Below, piece by piece: positions 31,291 through 42,265 of a stretch of DNA of 64,000 bases (within the stretch, counting starts at the first letter, position 1; each line of letters begins with the position of its first letter). This stretch comes from Macropodus opercularis. Taxonomy: Eukaryota; Chordata; Actinopteri; Anabantiformes; Osphronemidae. The position numbers were made by a program, and so were the translations under genes. A model generated the notes under the pieces. It was not told the origin of the DNA, searched no databases, and was given only the letters and a program-made list of their open reading frames with translations. The DNA is taken from positions 124,001 through 188,000 of the forward strand of contig JAUCMP010000049.1 in assembly GCA_030770545.1 (NCBI GenBank). Reading direction: 5' to 3'.

Positions 31291-31478
31291 GGGTGCACCG
31301 TTCCCAGAAGCGCTGCAATACCAGTCCGATGCGTGGAGTGGACGGAGCAAGCCCCTGTTCCACCTCCCTGCTCCAAAAAGCAATTTAATATATAGTCCCC
31401 GGGTAGGGGACGTATCAGATATTAAACTGATAAGAACAGATACTACACTTGATCTTAGCCAAAAGGCCGAGAAGCGAT
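31291..31478 (-). ncRNA. U2 snRNA variant, copy o (complete)
   Basis: 188 nt, uninterrupted. It differs from the array consensus at nt 85 (C to T; plus strand 31394), at nt 154 (C to A; 31325), and at the 3' end, which reads GGTGCACCC as in most vertebrates. It is the outermost U2 at this end of the array. Confidence 0.94.
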
Positions 31479-31882
31479 GACCTGCATGCTCGTGATGCCA
31501 GAGGCCGCCTCTTTTGGGCGCCCCTCGCTGGTCGCGGTGCAGTGTGTTGAACTGGCAGCGAGAAAGCGCCGTCTGCTTAGCACCGCCCACAGCCGTGCTC
31601 TCCTTGCACGCCCCCAGATCTTGCAGATGGCGATCCACTGCAGGCCCGCTGAGCGTCGGGGCCTGTGCAGACGCGCGTACATGAAGTTACACCCACACAT
31701 GGCAACGCATGCGTTTCAAAGCATCGAACCACAAACACACTCACGCATATAAAGTGCGCGTAATGACACAGGCAGGACACTCTGCAGCTCTGCGTGCACA
31801 AAACGCGAGGCCACGAGAAAGACTTGGGAGGGGTCGTCTCTCGACGCCGGCGTATTTCTCTGTTACTTTCACAAAACTCTGG

Positions 31883-32000
31883 CGGCTCTGCCGAGGGGCA
31901 AAGCCCAGCAAAAATTGACTCAACCCGTTTGAGTTCCTCTCCACGGAAATCTTTAGTAAAAGGCGAAAGACTTGTGCGTTATGAAGAGAAACCGGAGCGA
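31883..32000 (-). ncRNA. U5 snRNA, copy o
   Basis: Identical to copy a within the RNA; promoter variant gaaggccc as in copy n. Confidence 0.94.
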
Positions 32001-32176
32001 AGATGGCCCGGGCCTCAAAGCGAAGCAGAGGCCCCTCGTCTTCCCAGCCACAGCCGTCACGGAAGGCCCAGCTATTGCCGCTTGCTAGGCCCCTCCCCTT
32101 GCCCGGAGCCATGCACCCGATAGGCTCTGTGCAATCACAGTGGCTCACGACTAGGCTTTTGTCTTTGACATCTGAC

Positions 32177-32339
32177 GAGGGGAGAGCGCGAACGCAGTCC
32201 CCCACTACCACAAATTATGCAGTCGAGATTCCCGCATTTGGGGAATTCGCAGGGGTCAGACAGCCGGTGTGCAATGGCTGAGCCTCGCCCTGGGTGAACC
32301 ACCTTCTTGATCATGGTATCTCCCCTGCCAGGTAAGTAT
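32177..32339 (-). ncRNA. U1 snRNA, copy o
   Basis: Consensus U1 and the last gene of the array. Its upstream region has private changes (cttactcc near 32344, gactagcc near 32379) and is cut at about 32488, about 150 bp upstream of the start. It therefore lacks the ZNF143-type distal site present in other units and may be weakly expressed. Confidence 0.94.
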
Positions 32340-32486
32340 GACTTACTCCGCTCGCACTCAGGGAGCTCTCTCCGGGACTAGCCACGCTCACTGACGGTGC
32401 TGACAGTGGGAAGAAGGCAGCTTTGCGGAGCCTACCGGTCTGCACCAGTTGTACTTTTCAGTAAAGGCTGGCGAACGTTAGTCGCT

Positions 32487-32539
32487 GTGTGTTGACCTGG
32501 CAGCGAGAAAGCGCCGTCTGCTTAGCACCGCCCACAGCC
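32487..32539 (-). repeat. Displaced U2 promoter fragment at array edge
   Basis: About 52 bp matching the U2 upstream spacer (gtgttgacctggcagcgaga and onward to cccacagcc) is joined directly to the truncated U1 upstream region, with a 3-base overlap (tgt). It keeps the array orientation. Confidence 0.85.
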
Positions 32540-32540
32540 T

Positions 32541-32647
32541 CGGGTTGAGTCAATTTTTGCTGGGCCTTGCCCCTCGGCAGAGCCACCAGAGTTTTGTGAA
32601 AGCAACAGAGAAATACACCAGCGTTGAGAGACGACCCCTCCGAAGTC
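32541..32647 (+). pseudogene. Inverted U5 3' fragment with flanking spacer
   Basis: The opposite strand to the array carries the last part of U5 (CGGGTTGAGTCAATTTTTGC through the 3' stem-loop) plus its 3' box and about 60 bp of downstream spacer, with several substitutions. It lacks the 5' half and loop I. It marks an inversion at the array boundary. Confidence 0.85.
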
Positions 32648-32677
32648 TGTCTGTCTGTCTGTCTTTCTTTCTTTTTT

Positions 32678-32720
<43 letters not shown>

Positions 32721-32757
32721 CTGTCTGTCTGTATGTATGTATGTATTTATGTATGTG
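32648..32757. repeat. Compound tetranucleotide microsatellite (CTGT/CTTT/CTAT/GTAT)
   Basis: Runs of CTGT, CTTT, about ten CTAT, then CTGT and GTAT repeats lie directly at the array edge. Confidence 0.95.
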
Positions 32758-33750
32758 AAAAAAACCTACTGCTGGAACGGGGGAGGAAGAGGACTTGTAG
32801 TAGCAGCCTCCTTTCCCAATCCGGTACAGGTCAACACACAACCTGTTGCTGGTGTGCGTGCAAGCAAGCTGTAGGTTTTACTCCGGTTAAAGCAGTAGGA
32901 AATGGACTTGATTAGCTCAGAACTGTTACAATACCTCCACCCCCTGCTTTGGCGCTTTCGGGCTTTGGGGTTTAAATTTCCCTTATTAACTGTGTCTATT
33001 TATACCTTGCTAGTGTGTCTTCCATTGCCCCAACCTCTAGCTCGATTTGTTGCACGATTAAATTAAGTGTACAGACAAAGTTGTCTCGGCTAATTGACCT
33101 GCGCTGCAGTGGTTTTGTTTTTTTTCCAATTTGCTAAATTGTCTTAGGGAGTCACCTTCAGTTAATAGGCTACTGTAGTTTGTTTTCTAGAACCAGTTTA
33201 GTGATTAGTTTTGCTGATTTAGTTTTTGTCTTGTCATTTTCTGTCACTCTGTAACTTGCGGCCAGTCGTGAATAGCGGGAACAGACTTTCAGCCAATCAA
33301 ATTGCAGCATTTCTCTCTCTCTCTCCAGGGTGCTGAACTGCTTTCTGAGTCCCGGTTCGATTCCCAGTCAAGGCAGAGTTTGTGCAACATGATTAAAGAT
33401 AATTGATGAGTTCTATTGTTTTAACGGTTTACTAACGGTAAATTTACACAAAATGTAATTGTTTAACCTTTTTTATAATTAGTAGTAGTACTATTAGCAT
33501 GTCAAATACACCATTCATTTATAAATAGATTTAGAGACAATATTCATGTAAAGTATTTAATGAACATAATCAAACTTATGCACACGTACATAAAAGCAAT
33601 ACAATATCACAAAATTAAACATAAATGAGTATACTACACGTCTCATTCTTTTTTCTTCCCATGTTAAAGAAAGTGGATGCCTGAAACTCTTTCCAGGTCA
33701 TCTTCCTATTTATGCTTTTTACTTTAAAAAATGATAAGACAAGTCAGTGA
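32758..33750. other. Unique AT-rich sequence, nothing recognised
   Basis: About 1 kb without a convincing ORF. It contains a short CT run (33313-33328) and a tRNA-like B-box word near 33355 that I did not accept as a gene. Confidence 0.5.
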
Positions 33751-33900
33751 AGGAATGTAAATAGTTAAAAGCTTAGATAGCAGGATGCAGGCAGACAACA
33801 GAACAAGCTGAATTAAAGTACAGTTTAAATCACATCAAGTTTAGAGAGTAGTAGAGTAGAACAGCCAGTCACAGTCCATTAACAGTATGTGGAGAGCAGG
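33751..33900 (+). repeat. Dispersed repeat, copy 1
   Basis: About 150 bp starting ggaatgtaaatagttaaaag and ending cattaacagtatgtgg. It is repeated in the same orientation at 43644-43796 with modest divergence. Family not recognised. Confidence 0.8.
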
Positions 33901-34800
33901 ATGTTAGGAAAAGAGCAGACGAGTTGCATGTAAGTGAAACATGCCCGAATAAGGGCGACTGGGTGAATGTGTGTAGAAGGAATGTGCTTAAATAAGGCAC
34001 CAAGGAGACATAGAGCATCCATGGAGACGAACACCAGACCACGTTTCACAACTGAAAGATGCTCTGTTTAGTATAAAAATACATACTTTCCTGGAATTCC
34101 AGGAAAGCCGGCGTGAATGTGGAGGCTGTTTGGGCCCCGTTTCAGTTCCATGTTACAAAAGCGACACTTGCGTCCTGTGGACCGAGGCTCAGTTCTTTTT
34201 CTTTTTGTTGGAATCTGAGGGGGAAAATAGCTGGGGGCAGTTGGTGATGGCTGGCCTAGAACAATTACAACAATGACAAGAAGAGTGTGAGACGTGAGTT
34301 TACCTATTTAACATGTGCACAACCAAATCAACTATTTCAACACTTACTTTGTGCTCTCCTTGCAGATGGCGGCTTCAGCAGAGGTTGACCAGTCACTGCA
34401 GACCTCTCTGGAGAAGAATGCGTCTCTACAAACCCGGAAAGTTTTATTAGTTACAACAAAACAAAGAAACATGGAAACACTTTAAATTTCCGAACAATAC
34501 CTTTTTATTACTTGCAGCTGTTCCTTTGGTAAAAACAGCATCAAGGATAGCAACCACATGTTCTTCTGTTGTGATGCAGTTCAGATGTTTGGCTGAAAAT
34601 TAAATTCCCAACTTTTTGACTCTGACACAGGGAGACAACGCAAGCATCCCCCTAAAGAAACGACATCTAGACGTAACCACCAAGTGTCTGAGTTGAAGCC
34701 CCCTGGTTCCCTCTGAAGCTCTTTTTCTTAAACACAGCCTTGTTTTGCACTGATCGCTCGCTACCACTGCCACCGGAAGTCATGTTCTGCTTTACACTTG
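33901..34800. other. Non-coding stretch, no gene recognised
   Basis: No convincing ORF. At 34351-34371 there is a pyrimidine tract, AG and ATG that look like a splice acceptor followed by a short open frame. No larger gene could be built from it. Confidence 0.45.
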
Positions 34801-34818
34801 TCACGTCATCGCGTTCGT

Positions 34819-35257
34819 CCAATGGCTTGAGCGACGATCGAACTTTCGCTCTTTATTTTTGCACTTCAAAATAAAAGCACAGCCCGGAAGTCTACCCAAA
34901 AATGATGAAAAATTATAAAAAATACTATTTAAAATGAGGAACGCTTCACGAATTGGCGTGTCATCCTTGCGCCACCGTGTGACCAATCTTCTCGGTTCCA
35001 ACTGTTCCAATTCCTGGACCAATGGCCTTTCAGGGCCACGTCCCGCCCCTCCAATCACCGCACAGCATTTGTTCCAATTTGTTCCATTTTTGCCCGGGGC
35101 CCCGAATTGGCCGTCCAATCAAATGGCCGATTTGTTCCAATTTCGAGAAGCCCGTTTGTGGCGTCCAATGGGAGAGGCGGATTTGTTCCAACTTTCAAAA
35201 CGCCCGCCTACAATCCGCTCCAGCGAAGTCAATGCGAGCCGGACAGTGAGCGAGTCG
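34819..35257 (+). promoter_or_regulatory. CCAAT-box cluster, candidate promoter and exon 1
   Basis: Ten CCAAT words (nine forward, one reverse) lie between 34819 and 35169, with a GC-box-like cccgcccctcc near 35042 and a thrice-used ttgttccaa word. The segment ends in a strong 5' splice site, GTCG|GTAAGT, at 35257/35258. A possible acceptor follows at 35378/35379 (tttttaaag) and a second donor at 35551/35552. This looks like an NF-Y-type promoter for an unknown spliced transcript. No coding exon was identified. Confidence 0.4.
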
Positions 35258-36470
35258 GTAAGTTTAACATTCATTAAGTTTTAATAAATGGCGAGTTTAT
35301 AACACTTGTTGAAAATACATTTGGTTTAGAAATTATTCCCCCCAGTGAACCGCGTTGTTTTGTCGTTTGTTTTTAAAGACGACATCACATAATAAGTTGG
35401 ACTCAGGAGAGAGGGGGAAGGGAAAGAGGCAGGGGAGGGCGGGAGAAACACGCAAACACGCTCAGCTGCAGCAGGAGGGGTCCTCACCTATACACAGACG
35501 GGGGCTTCAGCACCTGGGATGGACCGGGTCTCCTCTGGCCGGGTTCTGCTGGTACGTCGGCTCTGACAGAAGACACGAGCAGCTGATTGATGAGCAATCG
35601 GCCTGAGGACAAAGACCCGGAAGACACGGGACAGACGTCTACGGCTGAGCTCACTTGACTCATCAGGGTCAGAAACTGGACTCTGACTGTGGGGACGAGG
35701 ATTCTGCTGCTTTAACACCAACACAGAAGAAGAGACAGAAACTGCTGTACTCAACAGGAATCTCAGGTTTCAGCCTGTAACAAAGTCACAGCTGATATTA
35801 GTCACTGATTTAACTCTGGCCTGTTTCTAATTTGTGTGACGCCTGTGATAATTCATGGAAAGACAATAAACAACAATAAAAGGCAATCAAACCTGTTCAC
35901 GTTTGTACAAAAACATCGCCTGCAGTTCCTCACAGTCTGTGTCCACACATTGAAACCAGCAACACCAGCAAACGCCAAATCTGAAACGGGAGCAGATGAA
36001 CTTTACGACCTGGTCCTGTAAGTCTTTCAAAAGGCACAAGATTTACATTAGGAAAACACACGCACTGCACCAAACAAAAGGATAAAACCTATAAACAATG
36101 AAAATCTAGTCTCAGTGTGCCTGACAGACTTGTTTCTCTCTTTAGTGGCTCCAGAGCATCTCTTCAGGTCATTTCTGTATCAGCGTGTAGCTGTTGAGTT
36201 CAGTAACTTGGTAGCGTTCAGAACTTTCTCTCTCGTCTTGGTGGTTTTTCTTAGTAACTCTGCCTGTTTCTCCGTCTGTTCACGCGTTTCAACTAAATAT
36301 TCTGTGTTGTTGAAGTTCAGCGTCTTGTCTGGAGACAACGTTTAAGTTCACATGGAACCGTGTTGGACAACTTTTCCCTCACACCATAGTGGAGTTGGTT
36401 GTGCCATTGTTACACGCGTGAACAGAAGAGTCTTGTTCCAGTGTGAGTTGAGTTTCTTTAATAATGTGAA

Positions 36471-36580
36471 CTGCAACACAGAACACAACACAGTCACAGT
36501 CCGCTCAGCCAGCGCTTCTGGCTGCTAATGCTACAGCTCCCGCTCTGTGTCTGCTTCTCCTGCTATGCAGGGGTCACCAC
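36471..36580 (+). repeat. Local direct repeat, copy 1
   Basis: ctgcaacacagaacacaaca to the gggtcaccac region. It recurs at 36872-36990 with a small insertion (tctgtg) and a few substitutions. Origin unknown. Confidence 0.85.
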
Positions 36581-36871
36581 GTACATCACAGACCATTAAC
36601 TAAATACATAGCCGCTTCTTAACGGTATTACAATAACGTAATTTACAGTGTGACATGAACAAACACTTCGAACAACACTGTTCATATAATTACCCTTAGC
36701 AACGTAACTCAATGCAGCGACATGCTACAAACCGATAGCGCGCTCACATTATGACTTGTGACTTCTGTCACTTCAAAACAAACAAAGTTAAATATCTAAC
36801 ACGATCATATGGCCTCTGAAGGAGCAATGCTCAGCCTACAAACAATGATACTGCTTGTGCACTTTCCTCAC

Positions 36872-36990
36872 CTGCAACACAGAACACAACACAGTCACAG
36901 TCCGCTCAGCCAGCGCTTCTGGCTGCTAATGCTACAGCTCGCGCTCTGTGTCTGTGTCTGCTTCGGCTCCTGCTATGCAGGGATCACCGC
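36872..36990 (+). repeat. Local direct repeat, copy 2
   Basis: Second copy of the 36471-36580 repeat, about 400 bp downstream in the same orientation. It is followed by a segment ending ctgccacctagtggcg. Confidence 0.85.
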
Positions 36991-36999
36991 GGCAGTGAA

Positions 37000-38010
37000 C
37001 ACATCACGCTGCCACCTAGTGGCGAAAATTGATTATCGCTCCGCCGAAGCAAAGCAGGTGAGAATCTCCCCGTCCCAGTGGCCACACAGCGTTAAGTAGA
37101 AGACTGATCTGTGATCTGGACAGGATGCCCTGGCGCCATAAATGTCCAGTGCGCCACACCGTCGTCAGAGTTTCTCCGTCTGTTCCCTGCGTGTCTCACC
37201 AGAAGCAGGACTGTGTTGAACCGCATTTAGTCAGTGCGTCCAGCTGGTGGCGGTGGGGCGTTCACTTGCTCTCTGTAGAAGAGCGCTTCGTTGTTGTGCT
37301 GAAACAACCAGGTCGAACTGGATGATGCTCCACAGGTGTCGAGGAAGCTTAATGCTCGCAGCACTAGATGACAGACATGGTTCAGTCTGAGATGTTGACA
37401 GTCACTCAACGTTCCATTTGATGCATTTAGGTACAACTACATGTGTTAAATTGTGTTTGTAGTACGTCCAGTCTAGAAGGTTCCACTTTGCTTGAGATGG
37501 AAAGAAGCTGCTGTAATAAGAGTAATCAACAATACATTGTTTTACTGAAACATAAATGTCATTATGCAGAATCAGAGCGTCAACAGAAACAGTAAAGATC
37601 AGCTCAGAATTCGCCAAAACATCAGTGAGGTCACATGATGTCATATGAGTGACAGGCTGGCTGTAATAACGTAGCTGAGAAAGGCTTTGAGACTAAGCAA
37701 ACATCATCTCTCATCAGTGCTTTCCCCACTTGATCAGCCTGTGGAATCAGTTCCCACAGTTCTGGTGCCTTCCCCTCAGCTCCCCTGTATTGATACTCCA
37801 CCTCATTCACGCCTCTGGTTGCCAGCTCGTCAGGTCACCCACCTGTGCTTCAGTCTTCACCCACATCCCAGCTCTGGAAGACGCCCAAGCTACGTGAATT
37901 CTGGTTTTGTCTTTCATAGTGCTGCCTTTTCATAGCCTGTCTTAGTTTTTTGATTTGCCATCTCATAGTTGGTTATAGCTGCGCTTGTCTGCCGTGTCAT
38001 TGATTGTTTG
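37000..38010. other. Non-coding stretch, no gene recognised
   Basis: Only short chance ORFs are present, and no homology was recognised. Confidence 0.4.
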
Positions 38011-38060
38011 ATCCGAGATGGCAGATCATAACACCAAGGCTGATAAAGGGTGGGATCAGC

Positions 38061-38802
38061 CGACCTTTTATCGCTGTGCAAGGGGTCCACGTGGCTGGAG
38101 TCCTTCCACCTGCACCTCAACAGGTTCATACCAGGTACTCGTTTGTACCTCGTGGCTTGTGAAAAACTTTATTCTCAATTCAGATGTAACCTATCGCTCC
38201 TGCATTAAAATTAAATTTAATTCCTAAACTGTTTCCTCAGGAACAAGCGCAAAATTCTTCCAGACGTTCCTGGTTGATGGACTGGCAAGATGGAATGAAG
38301 ACCGTGCAGCTGCACCACCCACTACCTCTGAGGGACATATGGCGTCTCTGCGCTCATACAGCGGCCACTTAAAGCATGTCCTTAATCAAAAGAGCCAAAG
38401 GGTGCATGGCCTTCAGTTGGTTAAGGACTTCACCAAGCCTGCTGAGTACACAGGTATGATGTGAAACCACTCTTTGATTTATTCAAACATTATTACAGAG
38501 GAATATGTAAGCAAAACCTTTATGCTGACATCATGTCAACAGGGGAACTGATTGGGGTCGAGTTTCTCTACCGGCAAACAGTCCTGGAGGATGCTGTCAT
38601 GGACCCCGACACCCCAAACGAGACTGCAGCCATCGAGTCACTGCAGGATGCGGATGAGGTTATTGAGGACGACGTCGAGGATCCCACCGTCTTTGGACCG
38701 AGCGAGTCTGACCCACTGCATCCTGCCGCCCCTCGTGAGGCTCCTGTGGGTCAGGATCCTGCTTCCCAGCAGCTGCCCCCAGACTCTGAGGCGAGATCCT
38801 GA
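38061..38802 (+). pseudogene. Decayed multi-exon repeat ORF of unknown teleost family
   Basis: Three coding blocks line up. Block 1 (about 38073-38132) encodes a WLESFHLHLNRFIP-type segment but has lost a base near 38085. Block 2 (38241-38453) contains LARWNEDRAAAPPTTSEGH and ends EYT. Block 3 (38543-38802) begins GELIGVEFLYRQT and ends in an acidic, Pro-rich tail with a stop. Blocks 2 and 3 are joined across an 89-bp intron with GT (38454) and AG (38542), keeping frame. I recall this kind of protein as recurrent in fish genomes, probably part of a mobile element, but cannot name it. Confidence 0.45.
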
Positions 38803-39640
38803 CTTCAAAATATGATGAATTATATTATATATGCTGTTGTAATTTCTGATAATATGACATAAAGCTCTTTCAGTGAGCCGGTTTGTTAATTCAATTTCTG
38901 TCTTGCTCCGTTTATTTTATTTTTGTGTCTCTTTGGTGACAGGTGGAGGTCAAAGGTCAGCCACATCCCATTCAGTAAGTCTTTCACTACCTTTCTCTTC
39001 CTGTTGGTGTAACAGTGCATCATGTGAACAGCAGCCAGAACCTCCTGTACGCTCAGATGAAGAGAGATGAGATGAACGAAGCAGTAGACTGTTTTCTGGA
39101 AGATCACACGCTCTCTCTTCTGAAGATCTCTGTACAGACTCCTGAGTAAACCTCTGTGACATCAGAACTGTAGCAGTGATTCAGCAGAAAACCAGGACAC
39201 ATGATATGGAGGCTCCTGGCCGGGAGCTTCTGTAACGTTGGATGAGAAACATAGAGCAGCATGAGAAGACTGTGCTGCTCATCTCTGATCAGGTTCAGCT
39301 CTCTGAACCAGATCAGGACCAACACACTGACATCTGGGTTTTTCCAACACCAGCGACACCGTTGGTCATAACCACCCTGACGGATCAGTCTGGACCTGCC
39401 AGGGTTTTAAGTTCTACAGTATATTCACAGACAGGTCGAGACCCCTGGGAAAGACGGAACAACTTGAGCGTAACCTCCTTCACAAACTGCTTAAAGGAAG
39501 AGCAGTTTAATTTTTATTCAAACATACTCAGATCTTCAGTCAGAGGAGTTCATAGTTAATGTAGCCCTCCTGAAAAAGCTCAACTGTCCATCACAATGCA
39601 GCATCCAGCCACACACGCTGCCAGACAGCACAAAGAAAAG
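38803..39640. other. Non-coding stretch, no gene recognised
   Basis: Short ORFs only. The last part may include the degraded 5' region of the Penelope-like element that follows. Confidence 0.4.
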
Positions 39641-39763
39641 AAGAAAGAAAACAGGGAAACACCTCTTTGTGAAACAGCATAAAAAAGATGTTGAGCAAAA
39701 AAGTAAAAGTAACATAATGATCCTGTTTAAGTATCATCTATGGTATTTGCATAAATACAACTA

Positions 39764-42083
39764 TTGAAAACAACTTGTGAAAAGAATTTGGAAAAGAAGG
39801 GGAAATTTTACATTATAAATCATCAAGAACAGCTACTGAATGAAAGGGTCAGACAGGTCAATTTCACCATAGAGACCTTGGAACAGAACATAGATCACCT
39901 CAAACAGAAACTACTCGGGGCCCTCCCTACACCTGTGTACGACGCAGTCACAGAATTTACTCAGAAAGCTCAGCAAAAGCAAACAGAGACAAGCCAAGAA
40001 GTTTGACCTCCTGTGGTCCCGAAAACATACAGCAGGAGAACACACTTGGAGGAAGGAAGAAGATGGGTCCACAACAGAGGACTCCAAAGACAAATGGGTG
40101 AAGAACCTCTCGGACAGGGAACTTTCCCAGTCTGAGAGGGACGTTCTGGCTAAAGGCCTTAACTTTGCCATCACACCCAAGGAGGTTCCTGTCGTGGATT
40201 TCATCACAGCCACAGAGTCGGCCATTAGGAATAACAACTTACCATTGTCAGAAGCTGAACAACTACGGCTCAAAGTCTCTGCTACCTTGGCCAGTCCACA
40301 GCCACCACAACCCAACCTCACCAGGCAGGAGAGGAGTGCACTCACAGCCCTCAGCAGGGATGAAACCATCACCATACTGCCGGCGGACAAAGGAAGATGC
40401 ACTGTTGTCCTGAACACCGCAGACTACCATCAAAAGGTCGTCTCACTGTTAAAGGACCAACACACCTACGAAAAGCTCAAAAGAGACCCCACCAGCAGCT
40501 ACAAAAAGAAAATCATAACTCATCTCAAAGAGCTGGAAACAGAGCAGACCATCGACAGGATGACATACCACCGCCTGTATCCTGGAGAGGCCACTCCCGG
40601 CATTTATGGACTTCCTAAGATCCACAAGGAGGGAGCCCCGCTCAGACCCATAATCAGCAGCATCAACTCGGTCACATACAACATTGCAAAACACTTGGCC
40701 ACTATCCTGGCACCTCTGGTTGGACACACAGACCATCACATCCGAAACTCCGAGGAATTTGCAGACAAGGTCAGAGGCCTGAAACTGGAATTGGATGAAA
40801 CCATGGTTTCGTTTGATGTTACATCACTCTTCACCAGCATCCCCACCAGCGATGCTCTAACAGCTGTTAGGAAAAGACTGGAAGAGGACAGCACCCTCAG
40901 CGCCAGAAGCAACCTCAACCCAGGTCAGATTTGTTCACTCCTGGACTTATGCCTTAACACCACATATTTCAGCTATAGAGGGGACTTCTACAGACAGAGG
41001 CATGGCTGCGCTATGGGCTCTCCTGTGTCACCTATTGTGGCCAACCTATATATGGAAGAAGTGGAGAAGAAAGCTCTTGACTCTTTCTCAGGTACAGCCC
41101 CAACCCATTGGTTCAGATATGTGGATGACACCTGGGTGAAGATCAAGATCCAGGAGGTACAGACCTTCACAGACCACATAAATACAGTGGACAGCAACAT
41201 CAGGTTCACCAGGGAAGACACCAAAAACAACAGACTGGCCTTTCTGGACTGCGCAGTCATCAGAGGGAATGACGGCGGCTTGGAAATAGAAATCTACAGG
41301 AAACCCACCCACACAGACCAATATCTTCTGTTTGACTCTCATCACCCCCTTCAGCACAAACTAGGAGTCATCAGGACCCTGAACCACAGAGCGGAGAACA
41401 TTCCCACTTCCACTGTAGCCAAGACGAAGGAGAACATGCATCTAAGGGCAGCTCTCAGGACCTGTGGCTACCCCAGATGGGCCTTCAACAAGGCTGCGTC
41501 ACGTCCCAGAACAAGGACAACAGAACAGCCTGACACCCAGAGCCAACGGAAGAATCTGGTCATTCCTTACATGGCCGGAGTGTCCGAAAAGCTTAAAAGG
41601 ATTTTTAGAAACTACAACATACCTGTCTACTTCAAACCCACCAACACCCTCAGACAGAAGCTTGTGCATCCAAAGGACCCGACACCAAAACACAAGAGGA
41701 GCAACATAGTATATGCAGTTCAATGCAGTGAAGAGTGCTCGGAACTATACATTGGTGAAACCAAACAGCCATTACACAAGAGGATGGCCCAGCATAGGAG
41801 GAACAACACATCAGGACCAGTATCTGCCGTGTATCTCCACTTAAAAGACAAAGGCCACTCATTTGAAGACAACAACGTTCACATTCTGGACAGAGAAGAC
41901 AGGTGGTTTGAATGAGGCGTCAGAGAAGCCGTACATGTCCAGGTGAACAGCCCCTCTCTCAACAGGGGGGGAGGCCTCAGACACAACTTGTCCCCCATCT
42001 ACCTGCTGCCCTTTCAACTATGCCAAGAAGATCAAGGCCACTTCACACGTCCCCCACAAAGGAGACACTTAACGACCCTGTAA
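39764..42083 (+). pseudogene. Penelope-like RT / GIY-YIG protein, one frameshift and one stop
   Basis: The N-terminal part (39764 to about 39995) and the main frame (to 41912) are in different frames, so a frameshift lies near 39990-40000. The main ORF is 605 codons from 40098. RT motifs seen: SFDVTSLF with D240, CAMGSPVSP near 304-311, YVDD at 341-344. The GIY-YIG part begins near residue 539 (YAVQC) with LYIGET following and R and H residues of the helix. A TGA at 41913-41915 interrupts the domain after RWFE, where related proteins have Arg; the frame is then open for 55 more codons to TAA at 42081. Inactive as it stands, but only lightly damaged. Confidence 0.85.
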
Positions 42084-42234
42084 TGGTTGTAGGAGGAGTC
42101 ACGGTAGTTGAGGATTCACACCTACTCACTACCCTCACACCCCCCTCTGTTCGCATAACGAACCCATTCTTCACAGGTGTTAAGTGAAACCCAACTGGAG
42201 GATAAATTAGTGGTCTCCACCAACTTCCCACAGA

Positions 42235-42265
42235 CTGAAGAAGCCACCTGGATAGGTGGTGAAAC
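42235..42265 (+). ncRNA. Hammerhead-ribozyme-like motif in Penelope terminal sequence
   Basis: CTGAAGA fits the CUGANGA core. A perfect 6-bp stem II follows (ccacct/aggtgg around loop ggat), then GAAAC and GTTTC. The GAAAC/GTTTC pair leaves almost no stem III, as in the minimal hammerheads of Penelope-like elements that are thought to act as dimers. Stem I was not resolved. Confidence 0.55.

Larger units (their letters stand above)
472..32488 (-). repeat. Tandem array of U1-U5-U2 snRNA units (1,354 bp period)
   Basis: Complete units repeat every 1,354 bp (U2 5' ends at 10217, 11571, 12925, 14279 and so on to 23757). The units are nearly identical, differing by a few scattered single-base changes, which indicates concerted evolution. 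In the transcribed (minus) direction the spacing is U1, 176 bp, U5, 404 bp, U2, 305 bp, next U1. I see no 5S rRNA, U4 or U6 in the unit. Linked U1/U2/U5 arrays (with 5S) are known from some other fish. Unit b has a 6-bp deletion in the U5-U2 spacer (near 9148). Units n and o form a slightly different sequence class. Confidence 0.95.

Noticed and set aside
32545..32874. 109 aa plus-strand ORF over the array edge
   Set aside because: It runs through an inverted U5 fragment and a tetranucleotide microsatellite (YLSIYLSIY repeats).
33331..33380. tRNA-like sequence with a GGTTCGATTCC B box
   Set aside because: No A box, acceptor stem or anticodon arm can be built around it; at most a scrap of a tRNA-derived SINE.
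34351..34371. Fragment gtgctctccttgcagatggc resembling the U2 upstream spacer with a 17-bp deletion
   Set aside because: Only 21 bp match, and it reads equally well as a pyrimidine tract, splice acceptor and ATG.
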